Origin: Flavisolibacter longurius
GTDB taxonomy: Bacteria > Bacteroidota > Bacteroidia > Chitinophagales > Chitinophagaceae
Direction: 5' to 3'
Assembly: GCA_013327885.1 (NCBI GenBank)
Contig: JABUMY010000010.1
Location: 62,001-126,000 of the forward strand
DNA length: 64,000 nt
Positions 44,892-54,452 of the stretch are shown piece after piece; the first letter of the stretch is position 1; each line of letters begins with the position of its first letter. The notes beneath the pieces are model-generated. The model did not search any database. It worked only from the letters and a program-made list of their open reading frames with translations, and was not told the DNA's origin. Made by a program: the position numbers and the translations under genes.

Positions 44892-45341
44892 TTAATCAGC
44901 AAGGCTACAGGTCCAGCGGTTATCGGGATTGGAAGGAAATACCAGTAAAAACCTATTCGGCCGATCGGTTTTTTCGGCCTTGCCACCGTCAAAATAGCCA
45001 CCTTTAAATAGTAGGTCACCTTTTTCGTTTACGGCATAGGTGCCTATACTTGGTTTTTCAAAACCATTGTATTGATAGCTACCATTTTTTGACAGCAAAA
45101 ACGAGCCTCGCGGGATAAACTCATAATTCCCGTTCTGATATTTTGTTGCTGTGCAATTGTATTTACCAAACACCACATTGCTTATTTCTTTTTGCGCGGC
45201 AGCTGTATTGGCAGGCTTTTTCGCCTGAACGGCAACCACAGTTGCGGCTTTTGCTTTTTTGTTTTGCGAACAAGAAGAAAGTGGTGAAAGAAAACTTGCG
45301 GAGATCGATGCGACAAGCAATAGGCGGAAGTACATTTTCAT
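44892..45341 (-). CDS. Small lipoprotein, unknown function
   Basis: A 149-residue protein with a lipoprotein signal ending PLSSC (Cys24), a Lys/Ala-rich linker (about 27-52), then a compact beta-rich domain with GKYNCTATKY, FLLSKNGSYQYNGF and a final NRWTCSLAD. Two Cys in the mature domain (in NCTA and WTCS) could pair. I do not recognise a named family. It stops at a shared terminator with purC and has no same-strand neighbour. Confidence 0.7.
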   Translation of the reverse strand: MKMYFRLLLVASISASFLSPLSSCSQNKKAKAATVVAVQAKKPANTAAAQKEISNVVFGKYNCTATKYQNGNYEFIPRGSFLLSKNGSYQYNGFEKPSIGTYAVNEKGDLLFKGGYFDGGKAEKTDRPNRFLLVFPSNPDNRWTCSLAD

Positions 45342-45481
45342 CGTTGCAGGTTAGTTTAAGTAAATTATCATCTGCCGGTACGGCGGCTTAAATATAAAAT
45401 CTTTGGGCAAGGCTTGCAAGCTTCCGGCGGGAAGCTTGCAAAAGGCAGTAAACCTGCTTAATTTGGAAGAATGAATTGCCT

Positions 45482-45745
45482 ATGTACATTGTCGTGAATC
45501 ATACCATCACCAACACAGAAGATTTCTGGACAGCGGCACAGAAACACCTTCCCCTTCTGCCGGAGGGCGGCGTCAGGCGTGTACTCCATGTTTTTCCCAA
45601 CCAGGCAATGGATGCCTGCACCTGTGTATGGGAAGCCGAATCGATTGAAAAACTTGAGCATTACTTCCTGGAAAATCTTGGGAACGCAAGCACGCAAACC
45701 TGTTTCCAGGTAAACGAAGCCACAGCGGTTGGACTGGAAGTTTAA
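45482..45745 (+). CDS. Small protein of unknown function (dimeric alpha/beta-barrel-like)
   Basis: An 87-residue soluble protein: YIVVNHTITNTEDFW, then a VLHVFPNQAMDACTCVWEAES strand pair (given in parts) and a helix SIEKLEHYFLENLG. The beta-alpha-beta pattern resembles ferredoxin-like stress-response barrel proteins, but no motif proves it. ATG 45482 is chosen; a TTG two codons earlier (45476) is possible. It is convergent with trhO. Confidence 0.6.
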   Translation: MYIVVNHTITNTEDFWTAAQKHLPLLPEGGVRRVLHVFPNQAMDACTCVWEAESIEKLEHYFLENLGNASTQTCFQVNEATAVGLEV

Positions 45746-45769
45746 GTCGAAAACGAGAACAGGCGTTCG

Positions 45770-46828
45770 TTACTCTTTTTGTTTATTTGCATTTAATTCC
45801 GCCAGTTTGGGCCGCAGTCTTGCTCTCGATTTGTTGAAGATATTCCGGCCTTTGTCGATGCCTTTGCGTTTTTCTTTTTGCTCTTCTTCTGGCAGATGAA
45901 TAAAATCTAAACACTCCTGGCTGCAGGTACCCTCCCATTTTTCGCGGCACTCATCACACTGGATAAAAAGGAGATGACAACCTTCGTTGGCACAGTTCAC
46001 ATGCGTATCGGCAGGCTTGCCGCACTGGTGGCATTTGGCAATGATCTCTTCTGTTATCCGTTCACCAAGCCGGTTGTCAAAAACAAAGTTTTTTCCGTGG
46101 AATTTCGACGGCAGTCCCAACTCCTTTATTTGGTTAGCATAATTGATAATGCCGCCTTCCAGGTGATAAACATTTTTAAAGCCTTTGTGCAACATGTAGG
46201 CGCTGGCCTTTTCGCACCGAATGCCGCCGGTGCAATACATGATGATGTTTTTTTCCCTCTCCCCCTTCAGCATATCGGCCGCCATCGGTAGCTGCTCCTT
46301 AAAGGTATCAGACGGCACTTCAATCGCTTTTTCAAAATGCCCTACTTCAAATTCGTAGTGGTTTCGCATGTCCACTACAATCGTATCCGGATCTTCGGTC
46401 AACTGATTGAACTCCGCGGCATTCACATATTTGCCGCGGTTCTGCATATCGAAATCCGGATCGGCAATACCATCGGCAACGATCTTTTCCCGCACTTTAA
46501 TTTTCAGCACCCAAAACGATTTGCCGTCATCATCCACGGCAATGTTCAACCGGATGCCATGCAGAGGAGATATGGAATACAGGTAATCCTTCATCGCCTC
46601 AAATTTTGAATCCGGTAGGGAGATCTGCGCATTGATGCCTTCGTGGGCAACATAAATACGGCCAAATACGCACAGCGCCTGCAGGTTGCGGTACAATTCA
46701 TCCCGAAACTGCTGCGGATCAGCAATCGGGAAATAATGGTAAAATGAAATAGTAGTACGCGGTTCTTTTTCTTCGAGCAAGCGCTGCTTTAATTCCTTTT
46801 GGGAGACACGGTTGTGTAATAAGGCCAT
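45770..46828 (-). CDS. trhO: tRNA uridine(34) hydroxylase, rhodanese-type
   Basis: A 352-residue TrhO (YceA) protein: an N-terminal acylphosphatase-like domain ([16 protein letters not shown]), a rhodanese domain with [14 protein letters not shown] and the active-site loop [12 protein letters not shown], and a Cys-rich C-terminal zinc-binding-like tail ([28 protein letters not shown]). It hydroxylates U34 of tRNAs on the path to cmo5U/mo5U. ATG 46828 is chosen; the frame is open to 46885, but a TATCTTTG box overlaps that longer start. Confidence 0.9.
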   Translation of the reverse strand: MALLHNRVSQKELKQRLLEEKEPRTTISFYHYFPIADPQQFRDELYRNLQALCVFGRIYVAHEGINAQISLPDSKFEAMKDYLYSISPLHGIRLNIAVDDDGKSFWVLKIKVREKIVADGIADPDFDMQNRGKYVNAAEFNQLTEDPDTIVVDMRNHYEFEVGHFEKAIEVPSDTFKEQLPMAADMLKGEREKNIIMYCTGGIRCEKASAYMLHKGFKNVYHLEGGIINYANQIKELGLPSKFHGKNFVFDNRLGERITEEIIAKCHQCGKPADTHVNCANEGCHLLFIQCDECREKWEGTCSQECLDFIHLPEEEQKEKRKGIDKGRNIFNKSRARLRPKLAELNANKQKE

Positions 46829-46882
46829 TCTGTTAGAAATTTTAAGGACACATGCCTGGTGAACAAAATTTCGGAAATGGCG

Positions 46883-46890
46883 CAAAGATA
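46883..46890 (-). promoter_or_regulatory. -7 box (TATCTTTG) for trhO
   Basis: An exact TAnnTTTG match on the minus strand, 54 bases before ATG 46828 and overlapping the alternative upstream start. Confidence 0.4.
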
Positions 46891-46939
46891 ATCCCCACAG
46901 ATCGTTTGAAATGTGAAAGAAGACCTGATTTTCGTCAGC

Positions 46940-47284
46940 TTACAACACCCCGGCAAGGATCAAAATAAGCACCACAACGGCCAGGGCCAATACCAATACA
47001 GGATTGATAAGCAAGAGCGCCAGCAGGGCCACACCCAGGATAATATAAATAAGCGTACGGTCGGAAACCGCGGAGGCTTTGGGTTTGAAAAGATTTTTGG
47101 CCTTCAGCTTCAGGGACGTCCAGAAAAAATTGCGCTTCAGCTTCCGAACCGTTTTCTTGCTCATTTGCGCACCGTACATGGAAAGAAGCACCATGCTTAA
47201 CAGAGCATCGGAAACGGGTGAAGAAGGCTGGTTTTGTGGAAGCGACGTATTTTCTACCGGTTGTACAGTAACACTATAAGCCAT
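46940..47284 (-). CDS. Small membrane protein, unknown function
   Basis: A 114-residue protein: a polar, Pro/Gln-rich N-terminus, a basic central segment (SKKTVRKLKRNFFW and KLKAKNLFKPKA) and a C-terminal region of about 36 hydrophobic residues that could form one long or two short helices. No family is recognised. A TACATTTG box lies 33 bases upstream. It is followed 54 bases later by trhO on the same strand, which has its own promoter box. Confidence 0.65.
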   Translation of the reverse strand: MAYSVTVQPVENTSLPQNQPSSPVSDALLSMVLLSMYGAQMSKKTVRKLKRNFFWTSLKLKAKNLFKPKASAVSDRTLIYIILGVALLALLLINPVLVLALAVVVLILILAGVL

Positions 47285-47317
47285 AATGATTTCTTTTCAA
47301 TTGGTTAAATGGAGACG

Positions 47318-47325
47318 CAAATGTA
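47318..47325 (-). promoter_or_regulatory. -7 box (TACATTTG) for the small membrane protein
   Basis: An exact TAnnTTTG match, 33 bases before ATG 47284. Confidence 0.45.
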
Positions 47326-47348
47326 AGTAATAAACAAGTCTTTTTTGC

Positions 47349-49883
47349 TTACCGGTTTCGGCGAATGCCATTGCCGATCACACCGCCAAAACCAATCCGC
47401 ACACCTACTGTATGTCCCGGCTCCGCCTGTACGGCTGTTACCACGTCCACCCTGAATACTTTGAAGATATTTTCCAGGCCGGCAAAAGCTTCCACGTAAT
47501 AGTTATTGTTGTTGACATAAAACGTGTTGGTGCCAGCCACCAGGTTCCATTTAAGTTTGTTGAAAAGCGGGATCTTGTTGGTGAGCAGGCCATTTAAATG
47601 ATGCTCAGCATGGAGCACCGTATAAAAGCTTTCTGTGTTGCTGTAACGGTAATACGGCGCCAGCTGAAACGTATTCAGGTAATCGAACGTGAACAGGAAT
47701 TGGTTACCGTTAAAATGCTGGAAGTCGGGAATGTCCACTTGTCGGTTGTTTAAAAATCCGCCCGTACTAAAGCGGTATCGAAAGGTGCCGGCCAACTTCA
47801 GGTTCACATCATCGGATACGGTAAATTTCCATTTGTCAAAATCCGCCGTGCTGTTAAACAACTTTGGAATTCCCCTTGAATATTGGAGTTGCAGCACAGG
47901 ATAGTCGGAGCCAATGGCGACTTTTCGATTTGGAAATTCGATGTAACGCTGCCCTGGCTGAAAAGATACCTGCGCAGATGCCACCGTAGCCGCATGTGGT
48001 ATGAACGGAATAGCAGCCAGCTCAAACGGGTGATTGGGCAGCAAAACTCGGTTCTTGTAAAACAGTGAAAAGTCGGACCGGTTCTCCAACGGTATGCGGT
48101 CTTCGTAGGTTGCGTTCACGGAAAAATTGAGACCGCTTTCAAATGATTTGCTGTATTCAACGCGGCCAAACCAGGCTTCATAGAGCTTTAAATAATTACG
48201 CCGGTAAAGCAATGTCGAAATTGAATTGGTTGTTTCGTCAACCGGCGATGAGCGGTTGAACTGCTGCACCCACTTACCCCCGCTAAACCGGATGGTGCGG
48301 TTATGGAAGGAATCGGCTTTGGATTGAACCTGGAAGGAAGCATAAGCATTCAGGTGCGAATTGCTAAAGCCGTAACGGGTATTTAATTCCGTTCTATAAT
48401 TCCAGGCGCCTTTTTTGGGTGAGATGGAAAAGCTTTGGAAAGCTGAAAGCGAAACTCCTTCCACCGTGTTGTACTGCAGCCCCTTGAGCAGGGGTTCAAA
48501 GCGATAGGTTTTATAGGCATCTACAGAATAAAAATTACGTGTCACGCCACCCTTGATTAATTTAATGGGGTTCACCGGCTTTTGTGCCTTTCGCAGCGAG
48601 TCGATGGTAAATTTTGAGTACATGCCCTCACGGTCCGCTTTGACCAAACTGTCCTTCAAAACAAAATCCTGTTTTTCGTCTTTTTCTAGCGGTACCGGAC
48701 GAAAGCTGTTCCAATACAGGCTATCACGCTTGTTAAAAGCAGTGTCGTACTTCATCACCACGCGGTCAAAAAACTTTCGCTTGAAAGAAGGCGCCAGGTT
48801 GTAATTGCTGTACACATTGAGAAAGTCACCACCAATAGAAAACCCAAACATTTTTGCTGCCACCGAAACCACCTGGTTTTGCGTTCGCCAGGCATTTTCT
48901 GCAACGGGGAAATGCACCTGCGTAACCTTAACCGTATCCAAGAGGTCAAGGCCATATTCTTTAGTAACCAAAAGGCTCAGGCTGTGAATGCGCCATTCGT
49001 CATCAATGATCTGCACAAAACCTTCAAACAGGGGCTCGTTTTTTCGGCGAGGCGAAACACGAATACGGTTGATCATCCGTCCTTCCTCAAAAAAATTGCC
49101 TTCATACCGGAACGTATAAAAGTGAAAAGCCCCGTCTGCCAGCGGCGAAACAAAACCGCGTTGACTGATCCCGCCGCTAAACAAGGCTACGTTATTGGTG
49201 TAAAAGTTGACAAAAAACGGCACACTCAATCCAAAGCCGCCACCGCTTTGCCGCGAGGAAACAACTTCCATCTTCAGTTTGTTCGGGTGCTTGTAGGCAA
49301 CCTTTGTTACCGATTCGGAAAGAAAAAGAATTCCCTGGCCAGTAGAGTCGATGCCGTTTCTTTGCAACTGCGATTTGTCGATCTTTTGTCCGAGCACCCG
49401 GTCCGGAATTTCCCTTGATCGCAGCAATCCTTTGATATAGACATCCACCGTGAATGAATCGATCTGCCGGTTGTTTTCTTCGCGTTTTTTAATGGCCTGC
49501 CGCATGATCTTTTGTGCAGGGTCCTCTCCCCTTTTGATCACCACTTCGGGCATGGCCAGGTTTTGCGGCAACAAACTAAAATTTTCTGTTCTGTTTTCAG
49601 CACCGATAGTGACAGGTCTTTCTTCGGTTTTATGACCTACATACTGGCAAACCAAAATGTACGTTCCGGGGTCAAGATTAAGCGAATAAAAACCTTCGCT
49701 ATTGGCCACCACGCCTTTACCGGTGTTCTTCACCGTTAGTGAAGCAAAAGAAAGCGGCTCGCCTTTTTCGCCTGTGATCTTCCCGTTTATTGTTGCACCA
49801 AAACCGGCAAAAGCCAGGCAGGAACAAACAAGCAGCGGAACTGCCATTTTACAAAAAACAGGAGAATAAAACTTGTTTTGCAT
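47349..49883 (-). CDS. DUF5686 / carboxypeptidase-regulatory-like outer-membrane protein
   Basis: An 844-residue protein: signal-like hydrophobic start (MAVPLLVCSCLAFAGFGA, preceded by 12 residues), a CarboxypepD_reg-like domain (INGKITGEKGEPLSFASLTV), then a DUF5686 region with VVIKRGEDPAQKIMRQAIKKRE and FTVDVYIKGLL, and a C-terminal barrel-like half rich in alternating aromatic strands. The family is Bacteroidota-specific and its role is unknown. Start choice is uncertain: ATG 49883 gives a reasonable signal peptide; ATG 49934 would overlap the upstream gene by 20 bases. Confidence 0.82.
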   Translation of the reverse strand: MQNKFYSPVFCKMAVPLLVCSCLAFAGFGATINGKITGEKGEPLSFASLTVKNTGKGVVANSEGFYSLNLDPGTYILVCQYVGHKTEERPVTIGAENRTENFSLLPQNLAMPEVVIKRGEDPAQKIMRQAIKKREENNRQIDSFTVDVYIKGLLRSREIPDRVLGQKIDKSQLQRNGIDSTGQGILFLSESVTKVAYKHPNKLKMEVVSSRQSGGGFGLSVPFFVNFYTNNVALFSGGISQRGFVSPLADGAFHFYTFRYEGNFFEEGRMINRIRVSPRRKNEPLFEGFVQIIDDEWRIHSLSLLVTKEYGLDLLDTVKVTQVHFPVAENAWRTQNQVVSVAAKMFGFSIGGDFLNVYSNYNLAPSFKRKFFDRVVMKYDTAFNKRDSLYWNSFRPVPLEKDEKQDFVLKDSLVKADREGMYSKFTIDSLRKAQKPVNPIKLIKGGVTRNFYSVDAYKTYRFEPLLKGLQYNTVEGVSLSAFQSFSISPKKGAWNYRTELNTRYGFSNSHLNAYASFQVQSKADSFHNRTIRFSGGKWVQQFNRSSPVDETTNSISTLLYRRNYLKLYEAWFGRVEYSKSFESGLNFSVNATYEDRIPLENRSDFSLFYKNRVLLPNHPFELAAIPFIPHAATVASAQVSFQPGQRYIEFPNRKVAIGSDYPVLQLQYSRGIPKLFNSTADFDKWKFTVSDDVNLKLAGTFRYRFSTGGFLNNRQVDIPDFQHFNGNQFLFTFDYLNTFQLAPYYRYSNTESFYTVLHAEHHLNGLLTNKIPLFNKLKWNLVAGTNTFYVNNNNYYVEAFAGLENIFKVFRVDVVTAVQAEPGHTVGVRIGFGGVIGNGIRRNR

Positions 49884-49914
49884 GCAGTAGAAAAGCATAT
49901 CGATTCTGCCGGCT

Positions 49915-50277
49915 TTAGCGAACACGTTTGCCATTTAATACCGGTCGAAGCGAACTGCCGCTCATGGCCGCAAACCCGGCAACCAGCGCACCAATCAATG
50001 CCGTTAACAGGATAAGTAAAAAGGTTTGTCCCTGCAAGGGAAAAAGCTCTGCCATCCGTTTGGTAAGCACGCCCTGGTTACGGACATGGATAAAAAGCGA
50101 CAGTCCGCCCCAAAGCAAAAACAGTCCGGTAAATCCAGCCAGGAAAGCCCACCCTATCTTTTGCTGAATAAGCAAGGCAACCAGGAATGAAACAAGGGCC
50201 TGGCTCCACCAGGGTAGGTAAATGCCGGCAATAAAACTAAATGCCGCCGTAAGCAATGTGGCTAATATAAAACGCAT
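49915..50277 (-). CDS. Small membrane protein, unknown function
   Basis: A 120-residue protein with about four hydrophobic segments (about residues 3-20, 26-40, 42-63, 84-105) and a basic C-terminus (LNGKRVR). No family is recognised. It begins 9 bases after the penicillin acylase stop and ends next to the DUF5686 gene, so it lies in the middle of a three-gene leftward operon. Confidence 0.7.
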   Translation of the reverse strand: MRFILATLLTAAFSFIAGIYLPWWSQALVSFLVALLIQQKIGWAFLAGFTGLFLLWGGLSLFIHVRNQGVLTKRMAELFPLQGQTFLLILLTALIGALVAGFAAMSGSSLRPVLNGKRVR

Positions 50278-50286
50278 GGAAAATGT

Positions 50287-52737
50287 TTAGGCTTTTGAAA
50301 ATCGAAGTGTACCAATGATTCGCTTGTCTGCCGCTTCGGAGGCTTTCATCACCCAAAGACGGTAGTATTTGCCGGCGATCCAATCGTCGATAAAATTGTC
50401 GTAGAACCGTGAGCCCGGGTTGCCGCTCTGGCCAGCAGGATAAATGCCATACGCTTCTATCTCCGGTGTCATGTGAACAACCATGCGCCAGCTCGGTCCA
50501 TTGGTTTTGCCATAGGCATTCAGCACATTGCCCCAGCCACCGGCTTTTATGTTGTAACGACCAAAAGGCTTCACCGCGTCGCGAAGCAAATGCTGTATCG
50601 AGCTTTCCTTGTGCTTCCACCAAACAAGCTCATTCTTTTTTTCTTCCTGTACCAGGCTGGTAGCGGCCATCTTGAAAGCCGTTGTCACTTGCTGGTTCAG
50701 CGATTCTACCTGCGGCGTAAAAACATTGTCGATAAACTTGTTGGCCGTGTCTCTTTTCAGGATCTCAAACAGCGTTTGTTCCGAGGGATAGGTAACGGTT
50801 TTTCCCACGGTTGAAAACTCATCCCGCCATATTACTTTCTCCAGCGAATCAAACCAGGTTTGGTAGATCGTTGGTGCTTTTGCTTCTGCTGTTACCTGGT
50901 AATTCCATGTTTTTAATTCATCCATGTATTTCCATTCGGCATCGCTGATATAAGCGCTGTCAATATGCGACAATAAGAACGGAACTGCGTCGGCCGCCAG
51001 GGTGCTGTACACATTGTTTTGTAACGCCATCATATCCTGTGGCGTAATATTCTGCATGGCGCTCAACTGCTGGTGCGCCGACCGGCCGCGGGGTGTAATG
51101 TAGTCACCGGGAATAAAATAAGGATAGGTACTGTCAACAGCCCGTTGGTTGGCACTTTGAATAAAGCCTTGCGTTGGATTTAACACATGTGGATTGTCTC
51201 CCAGCGGAATAAATCCTTTCCAGGCATAGGAGGTGTCCTCTCCAGGCATCACGTAAAGTCCCTGGCCTTGCCAGCGAAGCGGGAACCTGCCCTGTTGCCA
51301 GATGGCAATGTCGCCTGTTTTAGAGGCAAAGATCATGTTCTGACCGGGTGCTGAAAAATGCCGGATGGCAGCGGCGTAGTCGTCATAGTTTTTGGCGCGG
51401 TTCAGTTTGTACCACATCAGCAACTCGTTGGAAGGGTCGTGCGCCGTCCACCGCATGGCTACGGATGTTTTTAACGTCGAATCGCCGTTGTTGAAAGTAT
51501 GGTCGTAGATCACCGGTCCAAAGACGGTATAGGCCACAGAATCGCGGAACACATCACCGCTGATCTTTTTAATTTCTTCCACCCGCATTTCAACAGGGTT
51601 CCAGCTACCGTTGTACCAATATTCCCTGCGGCTTTCGTCTTTGAAACGGATCTTGTAATAATCGATCACATCTCTTCCCGCATTGGTAAAACCAAAGGAT
51701 ATGTTTTCGTTGAAGCCAATCACCACACCGGGAATACTGGGAAACGTAGCGCCATAAGCATTCATTGTTGGCGTGTGTATTTGCATCTCGAACCAGATGG
51801 CGGGAAGCGTCAGTCGAAGGTGCGGGTCGTTTGCCAGGATGGCCGCGCCACTAGCCGTTTTACTGCCGCTCACCGCCCAGTTGTTGCTTCCCTTCATGTC
51901 GACAGGCTTGGGCACCTGCAAGGGGTTTACGGTTGAATCAACACTGTAATAAAGCGAATCTACGGAAGCTGGTGGGGCAGGCGTTGGCACAGAAGCGGTG
52001 AACAGCGTTCCGGGCGGAATAATGGGTTGCAGGGAGTCATCCACCTGCGGGTAAAGTATCGCCATTTCCTTGCGGGAAAAGATTGCTTTTTGATTGGTAA
52101 ACTCCAGGTCTCTTGCATAACCTAAGCCCGCCAGGTCGGCAGACATCAGCTTAATAAAAAGTGCCACTTTCAGGTTACTCCAGCTTTCGGGTTTGTAACC
52201 AAGCAGCTTAAATTCAAGCGGCAGCCTTGCTTCCGTAAGGGTATTGATATAGGCATTAACACCGGCGGTATAAGCATCCAGCACTTGTTTGGTGCCGGGA
52301 TCTTTTTCCATCTCGGTAACCATTACTTTGGCGGCGTGCACCATTCCCATCCGACGCTGCAGGCGGTCGTAATTAAGCAAGGCATCATTATTCACTACTT
52401 CGCTCAGCCGACCAGCCGCGGCCCTTGATTGAAAATCCATTTGCCAGAGGCGGTATTTTGCATGCAGGTAGCCTTGCACAAAATAGGCGTCGCCGTCATT
52501 GTCGGCAAAAACATGGGGCACCAGCCTTTCATCCAGGTAAACATTCACCTTACCCTGCAAACCGGCAAAGGCCAGTTCTTCGCTCAGGTCTTCGCCGTTG
52601 GATTCCGCCGCCTGCCAGAAACCGGTTTGCGGACTTAGAAATTTGCCAAGGGCCGGGATGGCATCCCATCGTTTATTCAGGGCAAAAATGAGTGCAATGG
52701 TAATGATGGTGCTAATGACAAAAGGAACAATTCGCAT
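50287..52737 (-). CDS. Penicillin acylase family protein (Ntn hydrolase)
   Basis: An 816-residue S45-family hydrolase. It has one N-terminal hydrophobic anchor (residues 5-20), an alpha chain with FADNDGDAYFVQGYLHAK and DRLQRRMGM, a spacer, and the autocleavage site before Ser284 in KGSNNWAVSG, where Ser becomes the N-terminal nucleophile of the beta chain. ANDPHLRLTLP is the next conserved block. These enzymes cleave amide bonds of penicillins, acyl-homoserine lactones or other acyl amides; the substrate here is unknown. A TATCTTTC box lies 17 bases upstream. Confidence 0.9.
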   Translation of the reverse strand: MRIVPFVISTIITIALIFALNKRWDAIPALGKFLSPQTGFWQAAESNGEDLSEELAFAGLQGKVNVYLDERLVPHVFADNDGDAYFVQGYLHAKYRLWQMDFQSRAAAGRLSEVVNNDALLNYDRLQRRMGMVHAAKVMVTEMEKDPGTKQVLDAYTAGVNAYINTLTEARLPLEFKLLGYKPESWSNLKVALFIKLMSADLAGLGYARDLEFTNQKAIFSRKEMAILYPQVDDSLQPIIPPGTLFTASVPTPAPPASVDSLYYSVDSTVNPLQVPKPVDMKGSNNWAVSGSKTASGAAILANDPHLRLTLPAIWFEMQIHTPTMNAYGATFPSIPGVVIGFNENISFGFTNAGRDVIDYYKIRFKDESRREYWYNGSWNPVEMRVEEIKKISGDVFRDSVAYTVFGPVIYDHTFNNGDSTLKTSVAMRWTAHDPSNELLMWYKLNRAKNYDDYAAAIRHFSAPGQNMIFASKTGDIAIWQQGRFPLRWQGQGLYVMPGEDTSYAWKGFIPLGDNPHVLNPTQGFIQSANQRAVDSTYPYFIPGDYITPRGRSAHQQLSAMQNITPQDMMALQNNVYSTLAADAVPFLLSHIDSAYISDAEWKYMDELKTWNYQVTAEAKAPTIYQTWFDSLEKVIWRDEFSTVGKTVTYPSEQTLFEILKRDTANKFIDNVFTPQVESLNQQVTTAFKMAATSLVQEEKKNELVWWKHKESSIQHLLRDAVKPFGRYNIKAGGWGNVLNAYGKTNGPSWRMVVHMTPEIEAYGIYPAGQSGNPGSRFYDNFIDDWIAGKYYRLWVMKASEAADKRIIGTLRFSKA

Positions 52738-52822
52738 ATGCAGTGAATAGGAGCGAAAGATAATAAGATAGGCCGAAAGCGAAAAAGAATGCGTGGAGAA
52801 TGGATTCCAGGAGAGTAAAGCG

Positions 52823-52852
52823 CAAAAAAAATCTTCACTGTATGGTGAAGAT
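52823..52852 (-). terminator. Terminator after the 168-residue secreted protein gene
   Basis: ATCTTCAC (52831-52838) and GTGAAGAT (52845-52852) form a perfect stem; on the minus strand eight T residues follow (the last T of the stem plus seven). Confidence 0.88.
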
Positions 52853-52876
52853 CAGTTTAATTAAAATGGGGTTCGT

Positions 52877-53383
52877 TTATTTCGCCAACAGCGTTTTCGC
52901 TTCGGTTGCAATACAGGCTGCCATGTTTTGAAAAGCCAGTTTTTGCTCTTCGCTAAACGCAATGACCATTTCCTTACCGCCGGTGCCGGTTAGCTTTATA
53001 GATGCCACTTTTTTTGTTACCAGCCGGTTGAGCCAGGATTGCGTGGTGGGGGTGTTTTTAAATATAAAATGAAAAGCGCCATCACAATTCATCGAACCCG
53101 AATTGCGGAAGTTTGCTTTTGTGCGTTCGCCTTCAAAGATCACGTTGGCAGTAGATTCTGTGTCAAAGCAGCGACCATCGCCTTTGATCCAGATAAAAAA
53201 ATCAATCTCTTTTTGGTTGGCATCGGCAGAAATGGAAATGGTAAGTCCATTGCCTGTAAAATTCTGGAAGCCTGTTGAAAGCGTTGTTTGATGATTGAAA
53301 GGATCGACGGCTTTTTTTAGTTTGCAATCCTGCGCAAAAATGGTTGCCGGTAAAAGGAGTAACACCAAAAAAATATTCTTCAT
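52877..53383 (-). CDS. Secreted protein, unknown function
   Basis: A 168-residue protein with signal peptide KNIFLVLLLLPATIFAQ, then a beta-rich mature domain with three or four Cys (DCKLKK, GRCFDTES, MNCDGAF, AACIATE) and a C-terminal helix. I do not recognise a named family. ATG 53383 is preferred over the ATG six codons upstream because the signal peptide then has a normal positively charged start. It is monocistronic, with a strong terminator. Confidence 0.7.
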   Translation of the reverse strand: MKNIFLVLLLLPATIFAQDCKLKKAVDPFNHQTTLSTGFQNFTGNGLTISISADANQKEIDFFIWIKGDGRCFDTESTANVIFEGERTKANFRNSGSMNCDGAFHFIFKNTPTTQSWLNRLVTKKVASIKLTGTGGKEMVIAFSEEQKLAFQNMAACIATEAKTLLAK

Positions 53384-53459
53384 AAGAAACGTATGAGTCA
53401 TTAAGAAGCTTAAAAATAGACAGGTTCAGCGCTTTATTGGAAAAGGGGCTGTTAAATCT

Positions 53460-53921
53460 TCAACGAAGGCTTTCAAAACCGTATTTTACCTGGCTCCAAA
53501 AAGCGTCCAGCGCAATGATGCTGGTTTTGAAAAAGGTGATCAGTGCCGGCCAGTCTTCTTTCTTGAAAATAGAAAGGCCCACCTTTTCCGTAGCAATGGC
53601 CGAAACTACCCGTCCGTAATCGTCTTCGGTGTGCAACTGCCACTGCCAAACATTCCCGGCAATAGAGTGGAATAAGCTTTTAAATTGAGAGAACTGTTCG
53701 AAATACAATTGTTGCATTTCCGTGTCTTTGTGGGTCAACAAGATAGCCACAGTAGCCTTCTTGTTATCGGCCTGCATGCGAAAGGCAATATCCTTTTCAC
53801 CGGTTTTGTAATTTATCCATGACACCTTTTCCCCTTCATCCGATAAGACAGGGGCCATGTATTGACCAAAAACTGTCCAGAACTCCTGCTTGATTTGGGT
53901 TGACTCCTGTTTTGAATACAT
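53460..53921 (-). CDS. DUF4268 family protein
   Basis: A 153-residue soluble protein opening with MYSKQESTQIKQEFWTVFGQ and INYKTGEKDIAFRMQAD, then LTHKDTEMQQLYFEQF, the recognisable DUF4268 pattern. Members are common in Bacteroidota and resemble nuclease-fold or restriction-associated domains, but no activity is assigned. A TACATTTG box ends 4 bases before the ATG, so the message is probably leaderless. Confidence 0.85.
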   Translation of the reverse strand: MYSKQESTQIKQEFWTVFGQYMAPVLSDEGEKVSWINYKTGEKDIAFRMQADNKKATVAILLTHKDTEMQQLYFEQFSQFKSLFHSIAGNVWQWQLHTEDDYGRVVSAIATEKVGLSIFKKEDWPALITFFKTSIIALDAFWSQVKYGFESLR

Positions 53922-53925
53922 GGCG

Positions 53926-53933
53926 CAAATGTA
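53926..53933 (-). promoter_or_regulatory. -7 box (TACATTTG) for the DUF4268 gene
   Basis: An exact TAnnTTTG match on the minus strand, 4 bases (CGCC) before the ATG at 53921. Confidence 0.5.
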
Positions 53934-54125
53934 AAATACCTTCTCATTCGACCTGCTTGCAGGCGGAAAATGAAGCCATTCATGATTGTTTTACCGTTCC
54001 ACAAATGCGTGGGGTTTCGGTTCTACAAAAATTTTAAAAACACGGCTTTACTAAGGAAAATCAAAGCGGAATTTAAAATTGGCATGTATTTCCTAATAAG
54101 ATAGTTGAATATAAAACGATGGGGT

Positions 54126-54266
54126 ATGAAACAAGTGATTGAAAGACTGATAAAGAAAGAAAATAAAACGGACGGCTTTCATTTTTCAACGTCCCTGTAT
54201 ATGATCTTGCTGTTCCTCACATTTTGGGGTGTAAGCTTTTATGTACTGGTCAACAGTTTTGCATAA
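54126..54266 (+). CDS. 46-residue single-pass membrane peptide
   Basis: In the 543-base gap between the DUF4268 gene and pdxJ, ATG 54126 opens a 46-residue frame ending at TAA 54264-54266. The first 20 residues are charged (ERLIKKENKTDGF) and the remainder is one hydrophobic helix (LYMILLFLTFWGVSFYVLV). A rho-independent terminator follows at 54341. Charge pattern, helix and terminator support a real small gene; the function is unknown. The rest of the gap (53934-54125) shows no gene. Confidence 0.5.
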   Translation: MKQVIERLIKKENKTDGFHFSTSLYMILLFLTFWGVSFYVLVNSFA

Positions 54267-54340
54267 ACAGTGCTGTTAAGGTTAAAAACATTGTTGCAGT
54301 GTGGATAAACGAAGTGTAGCGCATTGGCTGCAACGAATTG

Positions 54341-54367
54341 AAAAGCTTCCTGTAGGGAAGCTTTTTT
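54341..54367 (+). terminator. Terminator after the 46-residue peptide gene
   Basis: AAGCTTCC (54343-54350) and GGAAGCTT (54356-54363) form an 8-base stem with a 5-base loop and a T run of six. It precedes the pdxJ promoter. Confidence 0.85.
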
Positions 54368-54452
54368 AATAGCGTGGAGAATGCGGTTTTATTATTTGAT
54401 AAGGCTAGCATCTTGATTCTTTTCCATTCCTATACAACCATAAAAAGACATT

